A stretch of 64,000 bases of DNA from Chitinophagaceae bacterium (GCA_016722465.1 JADKJC010000013.1:930001-994000), one strand, 5' to 3'. Shown: positions 7,976-18,148, numbered from the stretch's first letter. The notes: a model not told the origin generated them from the sequence alone. Translations and numbers: made by a program.

Positions 7976-8992
7976 TTAATAGTCAAAATAAATTTCTGTA
8001 GCGCCATATCCATAAGCAGCCGTATATTGGTTCACAAAGGATTTTACTTCCTTTTTTGTGCGTAAAATATCGTGTATCTCATCTCTTAACTTACCAGCGC
8101 CTACGCCATGAATGATGATAAGTGACGACTGGTGATGTGCCACAGCCAGCTCATAAAACTTTTCAAATTCCCTGAGCTGTATGCTGAGTATCTCAAAGTT
8201 GCTGAGGTGTTTCCAGCTATCGGTTAATTTTTCAATGTGCAGGTCAACCACTGATCTTGGTGCAGCCAGGTGTTCTTTTATCCTGCCGGCATCGTACACC
8301 CTGAATCCTGCATTACCCAGCCGGGAAAGGTCCACCTTTTCTTCGTCCACTTTATCCGGATACTGATCCAGCAGCAGGTAGGAGAATGTAGGTTCGTTCT
8401 TCAATTGTATCTCTTCAATCCTTTTGAACAGTTGCTTGCCTTTTATCTTCAGTGTTGCTTCATAAAAAGGTGCTTTCTTTTTATCAGGTACAGCAAGGGA
8501 AAATTCAACGCTAAAACGGGGATTGTCGCTCAGGTCTTCAAATTTCACATCATGCAGGTAAAAATCCTGCATCGGCAAAATGGTATTGATCAGTTCAAAA
8601 TTGCTTTGACCGCCCACATACAGGTTGTATTTGAAATTGTAGTGGATATTTGACTGGTTCAGCAGGTGTATCTTGAATTTCTCCACCACATCATCATCAA
8701 AAATATCCTTGTCAAAAACGGGCATAAAGGAAAGATGTACCCCACCGTCACCTGGTTTTGCTTTAACGGCAGCCTTTTCCGGCTTCACATTGTCAATAAA
8801 TATTTTCTTTTTCTCCTCCTTTCGTTTTTCGGTGAACATTTTAAAGTAGGGATAGTCAATCTGGTCAAGGTAAGCCGGAAAGCGTACCCCTTTTACTTCG
8901 ATCATCACCATTTGTTCATTGATGATGTCAATCACTTTACCGTCTTCATTTGTGTGCAGTACGGTTATTTTGTCACCAATCTCGTATTTCAT
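7976..8992 (-). CDS. Smr domain protein with DUF2027 region
   Basis: A 338-residue cytoplasmic protein of a Bacteroidota family. The N-terminal part begins with a small KOW/Tudor-like stretch (GDKITVLHTNEDGKVIDI) and a charged linker, then a central beta-rich DUF2027 region. The C-terminus is an Smr (small MutS-related) domain: VVDLHIEKL, then IIIHGVGAGKLRDEI and a closing GYGATEIYF. Smr domains are nucleases in MutS2 and others, using the DLH and HGxGxG motifs, both present here. The cellular role of this family is not established. It stands alone with its own -7 element upstream. Confidence 0.88.
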   Translation of the reverse strand: MKYEIGDKITVLHTNEDGKVIDIINEQMVMIEVKGVRFPAYLDQIDYPYFKMFTEKRKEEKKKIFIDNVKPEKAAVKAKPGDGGVHLSFMPVFDKDIFDDDVVEKFKIHLLNQSNIHYNFKYNLYVGGQSNFELINTILPMQDFYLHDVKFEDLSDNPRFSVEFSLAVPDKKKAPFYEATLKIKGKQLFKRIEEIQLKNEPTFSYLLLDQYPDKVDEEKVDLSRLGNAGFRVYDAGRIKEHLAAPRSVVDLHIEKLTDSWKHLSNFEILSIQLREFEKFYELAVAHHQSSLIIIHGVGAGKLRDEIHDILRTKKEVKSFVNQYTAAYGYGATEIYFDY

Positions 8993-9030
8993 CCTGTTAC
9001 TGTATGCTGTAATTTTTTAACAATAAAACG

Positions 9031-9038
9031 CAAAGTTA
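9031..9038 (-). promoter_or_regulatory. -7 element of the Smr gene
   Basis: On the minus strand TAACTTTG, a full match to TAnnTTTG, 38 bases before the ATG at 8992. Confidence 0.5.
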
Positions 9039-9260
9039 TGCTTACCAGACCGATTGCACCAATGGGTTAAACAAATAATCCCATTCCAGCAAAATAAAGG
9101 CTACCTTACACCCGTAAAGATTAGGTACCGGCTTTTGTAATGGAATGATCAATCTTCTTTCCTGTTATTTCTCTTATAGCTGCAATTTCCCTGATTCATT
9201 CATTACATATTAATGCAGGGGATTGAACCAACTCCCTGCTTACTTAAATAACCACTTCGT

Positions 9261-9512
9261 ATGACAACAGAACTGATTGAAAAATTTGTAGAAAATAAAA
9301 ACCGGAAAGGTGAATCGATCACCATACATTTTAAGCAACGGTCCACTTTTTCCGGCATCTTTATCAACGGCAGTGATTACGAAGAACTGAAGACGAAAAA
9401 TTTCTGGCGGATAGTGAACAGCAAAGCGGTGGAAGAATGGAAAAGAACTTCCAATATGGACCTTGCCCGTATTTTCAATGGCCTTTCTTTTTCAAGGCTT
9501 ACAGAACAATAG
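9261..9512 (+). CDS. Small conserved-looking hypothetical protein
   Basis: An 83-residue soluble protein, rich in charged residues, no signal peptide or membrane segment. It looks like a small beta-rich domain (ITIHFKQRSTFSGIFI) followed by a helical, tryptophan-containing C-terminus (FWRIVNSKAVEEWKRT). I do not recognise a characterised family. It sits 44 bases upstream of another small gene on the same strand and the two are probably co-transcribed. Confidence 0.7.
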   Translation: MTTELIEKFVENKNRKGESITIHFKQRSTFSGIFINGSDYEELKTKNFWRIVNSKAVEEWKRTSNMDLARIFNGLSFSRLTEQ

Positions 9513-9556
9513 GCTGTTGGTTTTAATTGATTATTCTCTTTGTAAAAAATAAAGTT

Positions 9557-9940
9557 ATGTTTACACAAACCTGGAAAAAATATCTTTCCATCATCATTAT
9601 CCTCATCAAACGTTCGGTGAACGGTCCGCAGGAAATGCAGGTAAACTTTTCAGATTTTGAAAGGGCTGCAGGCGGAAGAAAGATCAAATTCAACTTCAGT
9701 AACATGCAGCTGAACAATGGCCGCCAGAATTATGGCGAAAAATTGCCCCCGGTTGCTACAGACCTGATACAGGTATTGCAGGAAAATGATGCGGCTCTCC
9801 AGTTGCTGAAAAACAAGAATTACGAGTTTGCAATGACCAGCAATATGATGCTGACCATTACCAATACAACGCCTGTGGCAGAAGCGGAAGTTCCGGCAGC
9901 TGATACAGATGAAGTAGTGGAAGATGTGGAAGCAGTTTAA
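9557..9940 (+). CDS. Hypothetical protein with acidic C-terminal tail
   Basis: A 127-residue protein if started at the ATG at 9557 (MFTQTWKKYL), preferred over an in-frame non-ATG start 30 bases upstream. The first 20 residues are amphipathic or hydrophobic (YLSIIIILIKR), the middle contains FERAAGGRKIKF, and the last 25 residues are strongly acidic (Glu/Asp/Val). No family with a known function is recognised. Its last 4 bases overlap the convergent gene at 9937. Confidence 0.7.
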   Translation: MFTQTWKKYLSIIIILIKRSVNGPQEMQVNFSDFERAAGGRKIKFNFSNMQLNNGRQNYGEKLPPVATDLIQVLQENDAALQLLKNKNYEFAMTSNMMLTITNTTPVAEAEVPAADTDEVVEDVEAV

Positions 9941-10524
9941 AGTCCAGGTCCCTCAGTCCGCTTGATTTGTTCCCATGCTTCTTTACTGTAAAGACCTGCT
10001 ATTGCTGCTTTGTACAATTCATATTCTTTTTTGTCAAGCCTGTTTTGGGCTGCCTGCAGAAAATATACATTGATATGCCTCGTATCAATTTCACAGCCTG
10101 AAAAGAGTTGAAAGGTTCTGCAATCGGGTACATTCATATTCACAAGAGATGCCGGCTCATTATAATGCCGCCCGTCTAAAGCCCATAGGGCATACACTTT
10201 AAGATTTACATTTGATTGTTTGACAAGTTCCAGTAGTTGGGAATCGGATGCATTTTTTTGCAGGAGTTCATAATAATGGTACTGATCAGAAGTGACAGCT
10301 GCCAAACCGGTATATTTTCCATAAACACGATTGTCTGCTGAGAGTTTAACTGTAATGCTGTGTAAAGGATCAATATTATTGAGAGTATCCATTTTTGCCA
10401 GCAAACCCTCCGGCATTTCAGCCTTATCTATCAGGTCAAGATCTTTTTGATGATTGCAGGATACGAATACAATAACTACCAACAGTAATTTTAATGATAG
10501 TAATGAAACCGGTTGCAGATTCAT
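9937..10524 (-). CDS. Hypothetical lipoprotein
   Basis: A 195-residue predicted lipoprotein; the ATG at 10524 gives MNLQPVSLLSLKLLLVV and a lipobox ending VSC. The in-frame extension upstream has no signal features. The mature part contains a helical repeat-like stretch (DSQLLELVKQSNVNLKVYALWALDG) that resembles a HEAT-type unit, and a C-terminal Lys/Glu-rich helix. No known family is recognised. It ends against the convergent small gene and is 25 bases downstream of the permease stop. Confidence 0.7.
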   Translation of the reverse strand: MNLQPVSLLSLKLLLVVIVFVSCNHQKDLDLIDKAEMPEGLLAKMDTLNNIDPLHSITVKLSADNRVYGKYTGLAAVTSDQYHYYELLQKNASDSQLLELVKQSNVNLKVYALWALDGRHYNEPASLVNMNVPDCRTFQLFSGCEIDTRHINVYFLQAAQNRLDKKEYELYKAAIAGLYSKEAWEQIKRTEGPGL

Positions 10525-10549
10525 AAAAATGCAATTAATATATTTAGCC

Positions 10550-12341
10550 TTACTCCTTCGCCAGCTTACTCTTTCTGTAACCATACAGTAAGTAGATCAC
10601 CAGGCCAACGGCCAGCCAGCTTCCAAACCAGGCCCAGTTCTTTGCCGTCATGCCGGTAAGCAGGTAAAGACAGGTAGCAAGGCCCAATAAAGGAATCAAA
10701 GAATATTTTTTTACTACACTCAGCCCGCTGATGACCAGACAGGCTATCCAGAAAATTATAGTACTGATATTTAGTGTTTGCTTGCCAGACAATGCGGTAT
10801 CTAAATTATGCTGTATCACTTCCGTTTTTGAAACATCAAGCCCGGCTACTGCCAGTTTTGATTCAGCTGCAGTTAAATGCAAACTGAACAGGTCGCTGAA
10901 ATAACTCATTATTAACAAGGTATAAAGTGAGCATGCTTCCAATAATGATCAATGGGAAAATAAGCTGCCCGTTGATGTATGGAATATGGAACTTACCGGC
11001 TTTTTTTTCCTTGCGTGGAATCAGTAACACACCGCCACAAACCAGTACAAAAGCAAATAAAGTAGCAATGCTGGTAAAATCAAGTACAAAAGTTTTATCA
11101 GTAAAAAATATAGGCACCCCAACTACCAAACCGGTAACAATGGTAGAAAAAGAAGGTGTTTTGAATTTAGGATGGATTTTTTGGAATACCGGTGGCAGCA
11201 AACCATCACGGCTCATACTCATCCAGATACGGGGCTGCCCCATTTGAAATACCAGCAATACACTCGTCATGGCAACAACGGCTGCAATGGCAACAAAAAA
11301 TTGCATCCAGCCCACATTCAGGTTTTGCTTTTCAAAAATAAATGCCAGCGGATCTCCTACCCCTTCAAAATGCCGGTAATTAACAGCACCAGTGAGCACC
11401 AGTGTCAGCAGGATATAAACAACGGTACAAATGACCAATGAAAGTATCATTCCCCTTGGCAGGTCCCGTTGTGGGTTTTTACTTTCCTCTGCCAGCACAC
11501 TTACCGCATCAAACCCTATATAGGCAAAGAACACCCCACTAACAGCGGCCATTACCCCACTAAAGCCATTGGGCATAAAGGAGCGTACGCCGGCATCATT
11601 TGCAGGCTGCCAGTTAAAAGTAAGTCCGTTAGAAAAAACAAGGTATCCGCCAACCAGTATTACCAGCAATACCACCACCATTTTCAAAATCACCATTACA
11701 TTACTGAAATTGCGGCTCTCTTTGATACCACGAAACACCAGGGCAGTGATCAGTACATTAATGACCAGCGCAGGAAGATCAAAGATGATATGCAAGCCTC
11801 CAACAACAGGCGCTGTATTCCATGCTTCATGTACATCGGCATTGGTACTGCCATCCTGTAAGGCATGTTTTACTTCCATATAACTGGTACATAAATATTC
11901 CGGCAGGTGAACCCCCAGTTTTTGCAGGAAAGAAGTGAAGTAATCGCTCCAGCTGTAAGCCACATAAATATTCCCGATGGAATATTCCATGATCAATGCC
12001 CAGCCAATGATCCAGGCAAACATTTCACCAAAGGAAGCATAAGCATAGGTATAGGCACTACCTGCAACAGGAATACGGCTGGCAAATTCAGAATAACAGA
12101 AGGCAGTAAAAGCACAGGCAATCGCAGTGATAATAAACAGGATCACCACCCCTGGGCCGCCATGAAATACAGCGCCGCCCAAACTGCTGAAACTGCCTGC
12201 GCCTAAAATGGCAGCAATACCGAAAAACGTAAGATCCTTGAGGGTGAGTACTCTTTTTAGTCCGTGTGGCCCATGCGGATCATCTCCCCCATCTGCCAGA
12301 ATATTTGATATCTTCTTTGTCCTGAATAAAGAATTAGACAT
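10550..12341 (-). CDS. APC family amino acid permease (frameshifted near 10900)
   Basis: A cytoplasmic-membrane amino acid/cation transporter of the APC superfamily. The first frame (12341 to about 10900) has the N-terminal helix-1 signature FFGIAAILGAGSFSSLGG, the helix 2-3 region (YSEFASRIPVAGSAYTYAY) and ten or more helices. The reading frame breaks at a TTT on the minus strand (about 10899-10901): with one T fewer it runs smoothly from NNEL into FSDLFSLHL and on through about 115 residues with three further helices to the stop at 10550. The restored protein would have about 595 residues. A base-call error is the simplest explanation. Substrate cannot be told. Confidence 0.88.
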
Positions 12342-12556
12342 GCGTTGGTTTTGGTTGAATAAAAAAGAAAATTAAGGAAAATATTTTTAGTGCAATCAAA
12401 TTGATGCGCCAGGAAGTTGAAGATGATAAGCAGGTACTTTTTTCGCCATATCCTGCAGGCTGGCGTTAAAATAAGGGAAGATTAAAACAAGAAGAGCCTA
12501 TTTACAGCAATATGGCACCTTTCTTAACTGCCGGAGGAAATAAGCCCGGCAAAGCT

Positions 12557-12564
12557 TATATTTG
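12557..12564 (+). promoter_or_regulatory. -7 element of the T9SS type B gene
   Basis: TATATTTG, full match to TAnnTTTG, 21 bases before the ATG at 12586. It overlaps a possible upstream TTG start at 12562 and so argues for the downstream ATG. Confidence 0.55.
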
Positions 12565-12585
12565 AGATACATTGCAAGTTGTGTC

Positions 12586-14658
12586 ATGCCCGTAAAATCA
12601 TATAAAAAGTCATCGCTGTTTATTGCATCGTTGTTATGTTGTCTTGGGAACCTTGCACAACAAGTGACCATTCCATGGGGTAAGGGTATCAATGTAGCAT
12701 TTGGCCGTGGCAGCAGTAATCCCGGCCCACCTCTATCTACCGGCAACACCGGTTTTATCTACACTACTGATGCCTGCGTGGCAGCAGGACAATATACTAT
12801 TGCCAATAAAACGGAATGCAATTTTCCGGTACAACTTACCATGGATGCCGGCACTACTTTTTTCGGTATTGTACCTGCCAGCAATGACTCAGGCTATCTG
12901 ATGATCGTGAATGCTGCCGCCCGCAACAGACCGCAAACCTTGTATGCCGACACCGTAAGAAACCTCTGCAGCAACCAAACCTTTTTATTCTGGGCCGGCT
13001 TTCAAAATCTCGGCACTTCCAGTTGCGTATACCCCAATATGACCATGAGTATTGAAACCCTTGCTGGGCAAACATTGCAATCTTTTCAAACAGGTAATGT
13101 AGGCGGCAGCCCAGATAATTTTGTTTTTTATCCGGGCTTCTGGCCTTTCCCACCACCAGGTATGGTAAAGTTTCCTCATTACTATGGATTTTATATTACC
13201 CTGCCGGCCGGATTGAATGATATTGTAGCCAGAATCACCATCAATCCTTCCAATGCCAACTCAAGTTGCACCAGTACGTTTGCAGTTGACAATATCATGC
13301 TTACCCCTATGGGGCCAGATGTTAGTATAGGTTTGCCGGGTGGCAGTGCCGGGTGGATCTCCGGCGGTTGTTTCCAGGGAAATACACCGGTGATCATCAA
13401 TGGCAGAATCAGTCCGCAAAATTTTGCGTTTGGCAACGATACTTATACATCACCAACTTTTACCAGCCCCGTTTTTCAATGGCAACAAAGTATTGATGGC
13501 GGCTTCATCTGGGCAGATGTACCGGGAACCAACAGCGCTGATTTGTCGCACCATTTTTCAATTGCAGATACTTTTTTTGTACGGCTGAGCGCCTATGAGT
13601 CAGGGGGCGGGCCGGCATGCAGTGTGGTATCTAATGTAATCAAAGTACAGGTAGATGGTATTCCTTCTAAATTTTCATTCAGCAGCAATTCCCCTGTTTG
13701 CCAGGATGGCGACCTGCAGTTCAGCTTAAGCGGTGGTGCCAGCTATACCATCACCGGGCCAAATGGCTATTATGATAACACACCCTTTCCGCATATTTTT
13801 AACCCACACCTGCAGGATACCGGGTGGTATTATGCCAATATCATTTCATATGGGGGCTGTGCCGTTACAGACAGTGTGAATGTGCAGATTACCGGGCCGG
13901 ATGTAAAGATTACAGCAGATCAATCTGCCTGTTATGGTAAGCCGGTTCAATTATCGGCAGAGGGCGGAATAAAATATGCATGGTCGCCGGCAACAGGGCT
14001 TTCTGATACCCATATTTCCAATCCAATCGCCACGCCTCCAACCACAACAAAATACAAAGTAACGGTAACAGACCAGGCAGGTTGTAATGCTTTTGATTAC
14101 GTGACAGTGACATTGCGTAATGGATTTCTTAAAGCAATGATTGAAGGGCCGCAATTTGCCTGTCCTTCGGATATTGTTTTATTGAAAGATACCAGCGTTG
14201 GCGCCATCGTATCTTGGTACTGGGATTTTGACAACGGGCAGATATCAGGTATAAAGGAGCCGGCACCCAGGCCATTTTTAACCATCAATAATATTCTAAA
14301 AGATTACCGGGTTAAATTAATTGTAACAGATACCTCCGGCTGTGCTGATACGGCAGTTAAAGTAGTGACGGCTGTGCCCAACTGTTATATAGATGTGCCC
14401 AATGCATTTACACCTAACAATGATGGCCTGAATGATTACCTGTATCCGGTAAATGCCTACAAAGCAACCAGCCTGCGCTTCAGGGTTTTTAACCGGGGCG
14501 GTCAAATGATCTTTGAAACAAGGGAACGGAACAGGAAATGGGATGGTACTTTTAAAGGTGAACCGCAATCTCCCGGCACTTATATCTGGCTGCTTGAATA
14601 CACCGATATTAAAGGAAAAAAAATTTCATTAAAAGGAACTGCTGTATTGATAAGATAG
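12586..14658 (+). CDS. T9SS type B sorted surface protein with Ig/PKD-like domains
   Basis: A 690-residue secreted protein. Start at 12586 because it gives a clear signal peptide (KKSSLFIASLLCCLGNLAQQ) and sits just after the promoter. The N-terminal 260 residues are a Cys-rich beta domain with no recognised family. Ig-like segments follow (SVCQDG..LSGGA; CYGKPVQLSAEGG..YAWSPATGLS), then a PKD-like domain with WYWDFDNG. The last 85 residues are a gliding-motility-associated/CHU_C sorting domain (NAFTPNNDGLNDYL, RVFNRGGQMIFET, W-GTFKG, GTYIWLLEY). The type IX machinery would export it to the surface. Function unknown, probably adhesion or surface structure. Confidence 0.92.
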   Translation: MPVKSYKKSSLFIASLLCCLGNLAQQVTIPWGKGINVAFGRGSSNPGPPLSTGNTGFIYTTDACVAAGQYTIANKTECNFPVQLTMDAGTTFFGIVPASNDSGYLMIVNAAARNRPQTLYADTVRNLCSNQTFLFWAGFQNLGTSSCVYPNMTMSIETLAGQTLQSFQTGNVGGSPDNFVFYPGFWPFPPPGMVKFPHYYGFYITLPAGLNDIVARITINPSNANSSCTSTFAVDNIMLTPMGPDVSIGLPGGSAGWISGGCFQGNTPVIINGRISPQNFAFGNDTYTSPTFTSPVFQWQQSIDGGFIWADVPGTNSADLSHHFSIADTFFVRLSAYESGGGPACSVVSNVIKVQVDGIPSKFSFSSNSPVCQDGDLQFSLSGGASYTITGPNGYYDNTPFPHIFNPHLQDTGWYYANIISYGGCAVTDSVNVQITGPDVKITADQSACYGKPVQLSAEGGIKYAWSPATGLSDTHISNPIATPPTTTKYKVTVTDQAGCNAFDYVTVTLRNGFLKAMIEGPQFACPSDIVLLKDTSVGAIVSWYWDFDNGQISGIKEPAPRPFLTINNILKDYRVKLIVTDTSGCADTAVKVVTAVPNCYIDVPNAFTPNNDGLNDYLYPVNAYKATSLRFRVFNRGGQMIFETRERNRKWDGTFKGEPQSPGTYIWLLEYTDIKGKKISLKGTAVLIR

Positions 14659-14758
14659 CGAAGAACAATATGCAATAAGGAATGTGCCGGCAAGTCTTCC
14701 CTGTTATGGAAATAATTTTCAGCAGCAATACCAATTATTTAATAAAAAGATGAATGGC

Positions 14759-15518
14759 CTAAGAAGCTGCCAGCACGATGGTAAACCTGCTGACCTCTCC
14801 TTCTTTACTTTCAATAAACAATTCGGCATTCATCTTCTGCAGCAGTTCCTTTACTAAAAACAAACCCAGACCACTACCCTTTTCCCCAGCAGTACCTTCT
14901 GATGAACCATTGCCGCCGGATAATATTTTTTCAATCAGCTCTTTGCTCATGCCGGTACCCTCGTCTGTAACGGTCAACAGTACCTGCCCATTCTTCCGGG
15001 CAGATTCAATCTCAATGGTGCTGTTACTGTCACTGAATTTCATCGCATTGGGCAGCAGGTTCTGCATGGCAATGGAAAGAATACTGTAATCCCCAATGCA
15101 GTTTCTGTATTGAGCTGCTCCTGTACCACAACTCCCTTTTGCTGTGCCTGAGCAATAACATTGTGTACGGTATCCGATACACAATCAGGAATGCTGATAG
15201 GCGTAATACTCACCCTCATATTCTTAACCTATTGGCCCATGCCAGCAGGTTATCGAGCATATCGCTGGTATTCATTACCATATTCATCGTTTGCTGCCTG
15301 GCAAAACTTTTGGCAAGCTGTATGCCGCTGAGGCCGGGCATTTCCACATCCAGTATCAACAGATCGGGATTGTGCTGCTGCAACTGCACAGTTGCTTCCA
15401 TTGCATTGGCACAAACGGCAATACGCTGCAAATTAGGTATCAATTGAAGTTGCTGCAACGTAACTTCCCGGTAAACGATATCGTCATCTGCAAAAATGTA
15501 GCTCAGTGTTGTATTCAT
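14759..15518 (-). pseudogene. Chimeric two-component relic: receiver start joined to kinase end
   Basis: Read from 15518: residues 1-70 match the first half of a receiver domain (acidic FADDD and phospho-Asp in LLILDVEMPGLSG). After LAKSF the sequence turns at once into a histidine kinase piece (NTSDMLDNLLAWA), and the frame then breaks twice (near 15225, and at a G run near 15095). The final frame encodes a HATPase domain with the N box (NLLPNAMKFS), G1 (DEGTGMS) and G2 (GSGLGLFLVKEL). The second half of the receiver and the kinase H-box are missing. I infer a deletion that fused two neighbouring genes, near 15300. The last two frame breaks could be sequencing errors; the missing domains could not. 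Confidence 0.7.
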
Positions 15519-15867
15519 ATTTACGGACTAAAACTACTTTTTTAAATTCAAAGACAATCATTTCAAATCTACTTAAAACACCTGTTCATCCACCCGCAGG
15601 CCCGTTTCGGCTACTTGGCAGTTATGCCCGTATTATTGCGGTTATGTTTACAGCGGTGCTTTGAAAAAATATAATACAGGTTTGAATTTCTATTCAGACC
15701 CTTTTTTAAAGTAACACGGCAGTATAACTGTCACATTTCAACATCGGATTTCAGGGATAATTATAGTTTCTGCGGCCATCTGTAAAAACAGATGGCCATT
15801 TTCTTTCCCTGGTTTACAATAAACTCAAAGTAATGATGTATTGATAATATGCTTTAACTTTAAGATC
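15519..15867. other. Intergenic region with an orphan terminator hairpin
   Basis: A 349-base stretch without a credible coding frame. It holds the hairpin at 15774-15797. No gene on the plus strand ends before that hairpin, so it may close a small untranslated RNA or be what is left of a lost gene. Confidence 0.5.
15774..15797 (+). terminator. Orphan intrinsic terminator-like hairpin
   Basis: GGCCATCTGT and ACAGATGGCC form a perfect 10-bp stem with an AAAA loop, followed by ATTTTCTTT on the plus strand. Confidence 0.6.
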
Positions 15868-16467
15868 ATGAAAAAACTCCTGCTACTCTTACTGATCAGT
15901 TTTACAGCAACTGCAGTAACTGCCCAATCAACCAAAACAGAATTGTACGACCTTATAAAAAAACTGCTGTACGATAGCACGGGATATGAAAATGTCGGTG
16001 ACTGGGCAGTAGGACAACCTAAAAAATTTCCGGTTAAATGGAAAGAAGACAGGATCATCATGAGTGAAGATACCAGTATTAATTTTTACAGGATGGGCAC
16101 GGCCGACATTTCAATTAAAGGCAAAACTTTTATGCAGGCAGGCCAGCCCGTAAAATGGAATGTAATGCTCAAAGGGCCAAGGATGGGGTATTCCTCTTTC
16201 AGTATTATCAGCTCACCTGCCAATGAAATGCCTGTCAAATACACTATTGACAGCCTGCTTGGCAAAAAAACATTTACTGCCAGGTTGCTGAAAAGCTGTG
16301 ATGAAAAAACATTGACCGGTTATTACTATTATGAATTAAAGCTACCAAAAAAAGACATTGCATTTATAAAACTAAGCTGGATATCCATTAACGGCAATAC
16401 TGCGATACGGATAGACTGCTATGATAACTGGAGTAAATATGCTGTAAAACTGGATTGCCATAAATAA
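15868..16467 (+). CDS. Hypothetical secreted protein
   Basis: A 199-residue exported protein. The ATG at 15868 gives MKKLLLLLLISFTATAVTAQ, a typical signal peptide ending in AQ; an upstream in-frame start has none. The mature part is beta-rich with many Lys and Tyr residues (GYYYYELKLPKK) and ends in LDCHK. I recognise no family. It is monocistronic. Confidence 0.75.
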   Translation: MKKLLLLLLISFTATAVTAQSTKTELYDLIKKLLYDSTGYENVGDWAVGQPKKFPVKWKEDRIIMSEDTSINFYRMGTADISIKGKTFMQAGQPVKWNVMLKGPRMGYSSFSIISSPANEMPVKYTIDSLLGKKTFTARLLKSCDEKTLTGYYYYELKLPKKDIAFIKLSWISINGNTAIRIDCYDNWSKYAVKLDCHK

Positions 16468-16648
16468 GCAGCCCTGCACTTCATCCAAAAGGCCGAACCT
16501 GCGGCAATAATCACAGCTGATTCAAATATGTGAATCCTGTAACTTTTATCAGAGATCATATAACAAATAATTTTGCTTATCTGTGAAACTTTGTTAGCCT
16601 TTAATATTACATTAACGGCTAACACATGGTACAAATAAAAGCACGTTT

Positions 16649-16843
16649 ATGACTCCTAAAACAAGTCCAATCAAACACGCCGAAGAAGTGCAGCAAAATC
16701 CTGATCTACACATTGACCAGGATTTTCCGGGATTTCCTCATGCACCTTCCGGGAAACAAAATATCAATCCGCAAACAAAAACTGAAAAGAAGGTAGCGGG
16801 GGTTACCAATAAGAAACATTCGAAAAAGACTTACGGCGGATAA
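16649..16843 (+). CDS. Small hypothetical protein, Pro/Lys-rich
   Basis: A 64-residue hydrophilic protein, probably disordered, with HIDQDFPGFPHAPSGKQ in the centre and a basic C-terminus (NKKHSKKTYGG). Short proteins with this DQDFPG-P-HAPS pattern are, as I recall, common in Chitinophagaceae, but no function is known. No signal peptide. Confidence 0.6.
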   Translation: MTPKTSPIKHAEEVQQNPDLHIDQDFPGFPHAPSGKQNINPQTKTEKKVAGVTNKKHSKKTYGG

Positions 16844-16993
16844 CAGGTTAGTGAAAGTACTTTAAATGATTCAAAGCATTAACCTGCAACTGAAAACAAC
16901 CTACAGCCTGCAAAAAAACCTGTAAAGCGAAAAAAAAAGTTATACAATTCAGCCGCTGTTAAAAGAACTATCTTGTCAAGCTCAACCACCACC

Positions 16994-17587
16994 ATGGATA
17001 ACCAGTTTGAATTGCTCATAGACAGTTACCTCAATAATAATATTGGTATTGATGCCGGTTTTTTAAATAAAAAACTTTGCGATGGCCTGCGGCAAAACAT
17101 ACTGCAATTACAAAAAAATGATATGATGACGGCAGCCGGCATCGGCAATCACGAAATAAAAGATGCCGGGCAGCAAATGAGAAGCGATAAAATTTACTGG
17201 ATGGATAAAAGCCATGATAATATTTATGAACAGGAATTTTTACTGCAGGTAGATGGCCTTATTGCGTACCTTAACAGTACCTGCTACACCGGTATCAATG
17301 GTTACGAGTTTCATTATGCCGTATATGAAGAAGGTAGTTTTTATAAACGGCATAAAGACCAGTTTAAAAACGACAGCAACCGTAAATATTCGCTGATCAA
17401 TTACTTAAATGACAACTGGCTGGAGGATGAGGGCGGGCAACTGGTGGTATATCAAAACGAAACCGAACAAAGAATTTTACCACACTCCCAAACCGCTGTA
17501 TTTTTTAAAAGTGATGAAATGGAGCATGAAGTAACAAAAGCAAAGCGAAGCAGGATGAGCATTACAGGGTGGTTGAAACGTGTATAG
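16994..17587 (+). CDS. 2OG-Fe(II) oxygenase (prolyl 4-hydroxylase-like)
   Basis: A 197-residue cytoplasmic protein, started at the ATG at 16994 (MDNQFELL); a start 21 bases upstream is possible. The double-stranded beta-helix core shows the iron ligands as HKDQF (His-x-Asp) and the distal His in EMEHEV, with a 2-oxoglutarate-binding Arg or Lys a few residues later (KRSRMSITGW). This matches small bacterial 2OG dioxygenases of the prolyl 4-hydroxylase alpha-subunit type. Its substrate is unknown. It converges on the DUF1415 gene with a 12-base gap. Confidence 0.85.
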   Translation: MDNQFELLIDSYLNNNIGIDAGFLNKKLCDGLRQNILQLQKNDMMTAAGIGNHEIKDAGQQMRSDKIYWMDKSHDNIYEQEFLLQVDGLIAYLNSTCYTGINGYEFHYAVYEEGSFYKRHKDQFKNDSNRKYSLINYLNDNWLEDEGGQLVVYQNETEQRILPHSQTAVFFKSDEMEHEVTKAKRSRMSITGWLKRV

Positions 17588-17599
17588 CTTTGTAAAAAA

Positions 17600-18148
17600 T
17601 CAATCTGAAATACAGGTGTCTCTCAGCATCTTCATATACAGCAACCCTTTTTTCTTTGCAAATGCAATATTACGATCAGGAATATTTTCAGGATCCTTAT
17701 AATTTTCGAGTGCTTTATCAATACTTGCTTCTCTTAGCAGGTGCAGCATGGGGTACACCGACCTGTTGGTATAATTTGCCGCATCATTTTCATCTGCGCC
17801 TGCGAATACATATAATGGATGAAAACTGGCTACCTGGTAGATGCCTTCATACCCGTTTTGCAACAAATATTCTTCTGCCAGGTCAACCAAATCCAGGTAA
17901 TCATCAAATGCTGCATAGGAGCTTGAAAAGATGAGGAAAACAGTTTCAATCGTTGCATCATCATCCAGCCTGTTGGTTTCATTTACAAAAGCCTGCATAC
18001 ATATATCAGTATCATTACTGTCCTCTACTTTATAGTATATTGTGTGCTGCTTAACCGCTTTTGCAGCAAAAGGGCAAAAATTACAGCCTATCACTACTTC
18101 ATTGATCCATTTTTTTGTTTGTACTATTATCTCATCTGCTGTAAACAT
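17600..18148 (-). CDS. DUF1415 family protein
   Basis: A 182-residue cytoplasmic protein. Family features are the N-terminal WINEVVIGCNFCPFAAK with two cysteines (CxxC) and the central SFHPLYVFAGADENDAANYTNRS, a highly conserved stretch of the family. DUF1415 has no established function; the conserved Cys pair and His suggest metal or cofactor binding (inference). Full family length. Confidence 0.9.
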   Translation of the reverse strand: MFTADEIIVQTKKWINEVVIGCNFCPFAAKAVKQHTIYYKVEDSNDTDICMQAFVNETNRLDDDATIETVFLIFSSSYAAFDDYLDLVDLAEEYLLQNGYEGIYQVASFHPLYVFAGADENDAANYTNRSVYPMLHLLREASIDKALENYKDPENIPDRNIAFAKKKGLLYMKMLRDTCISD

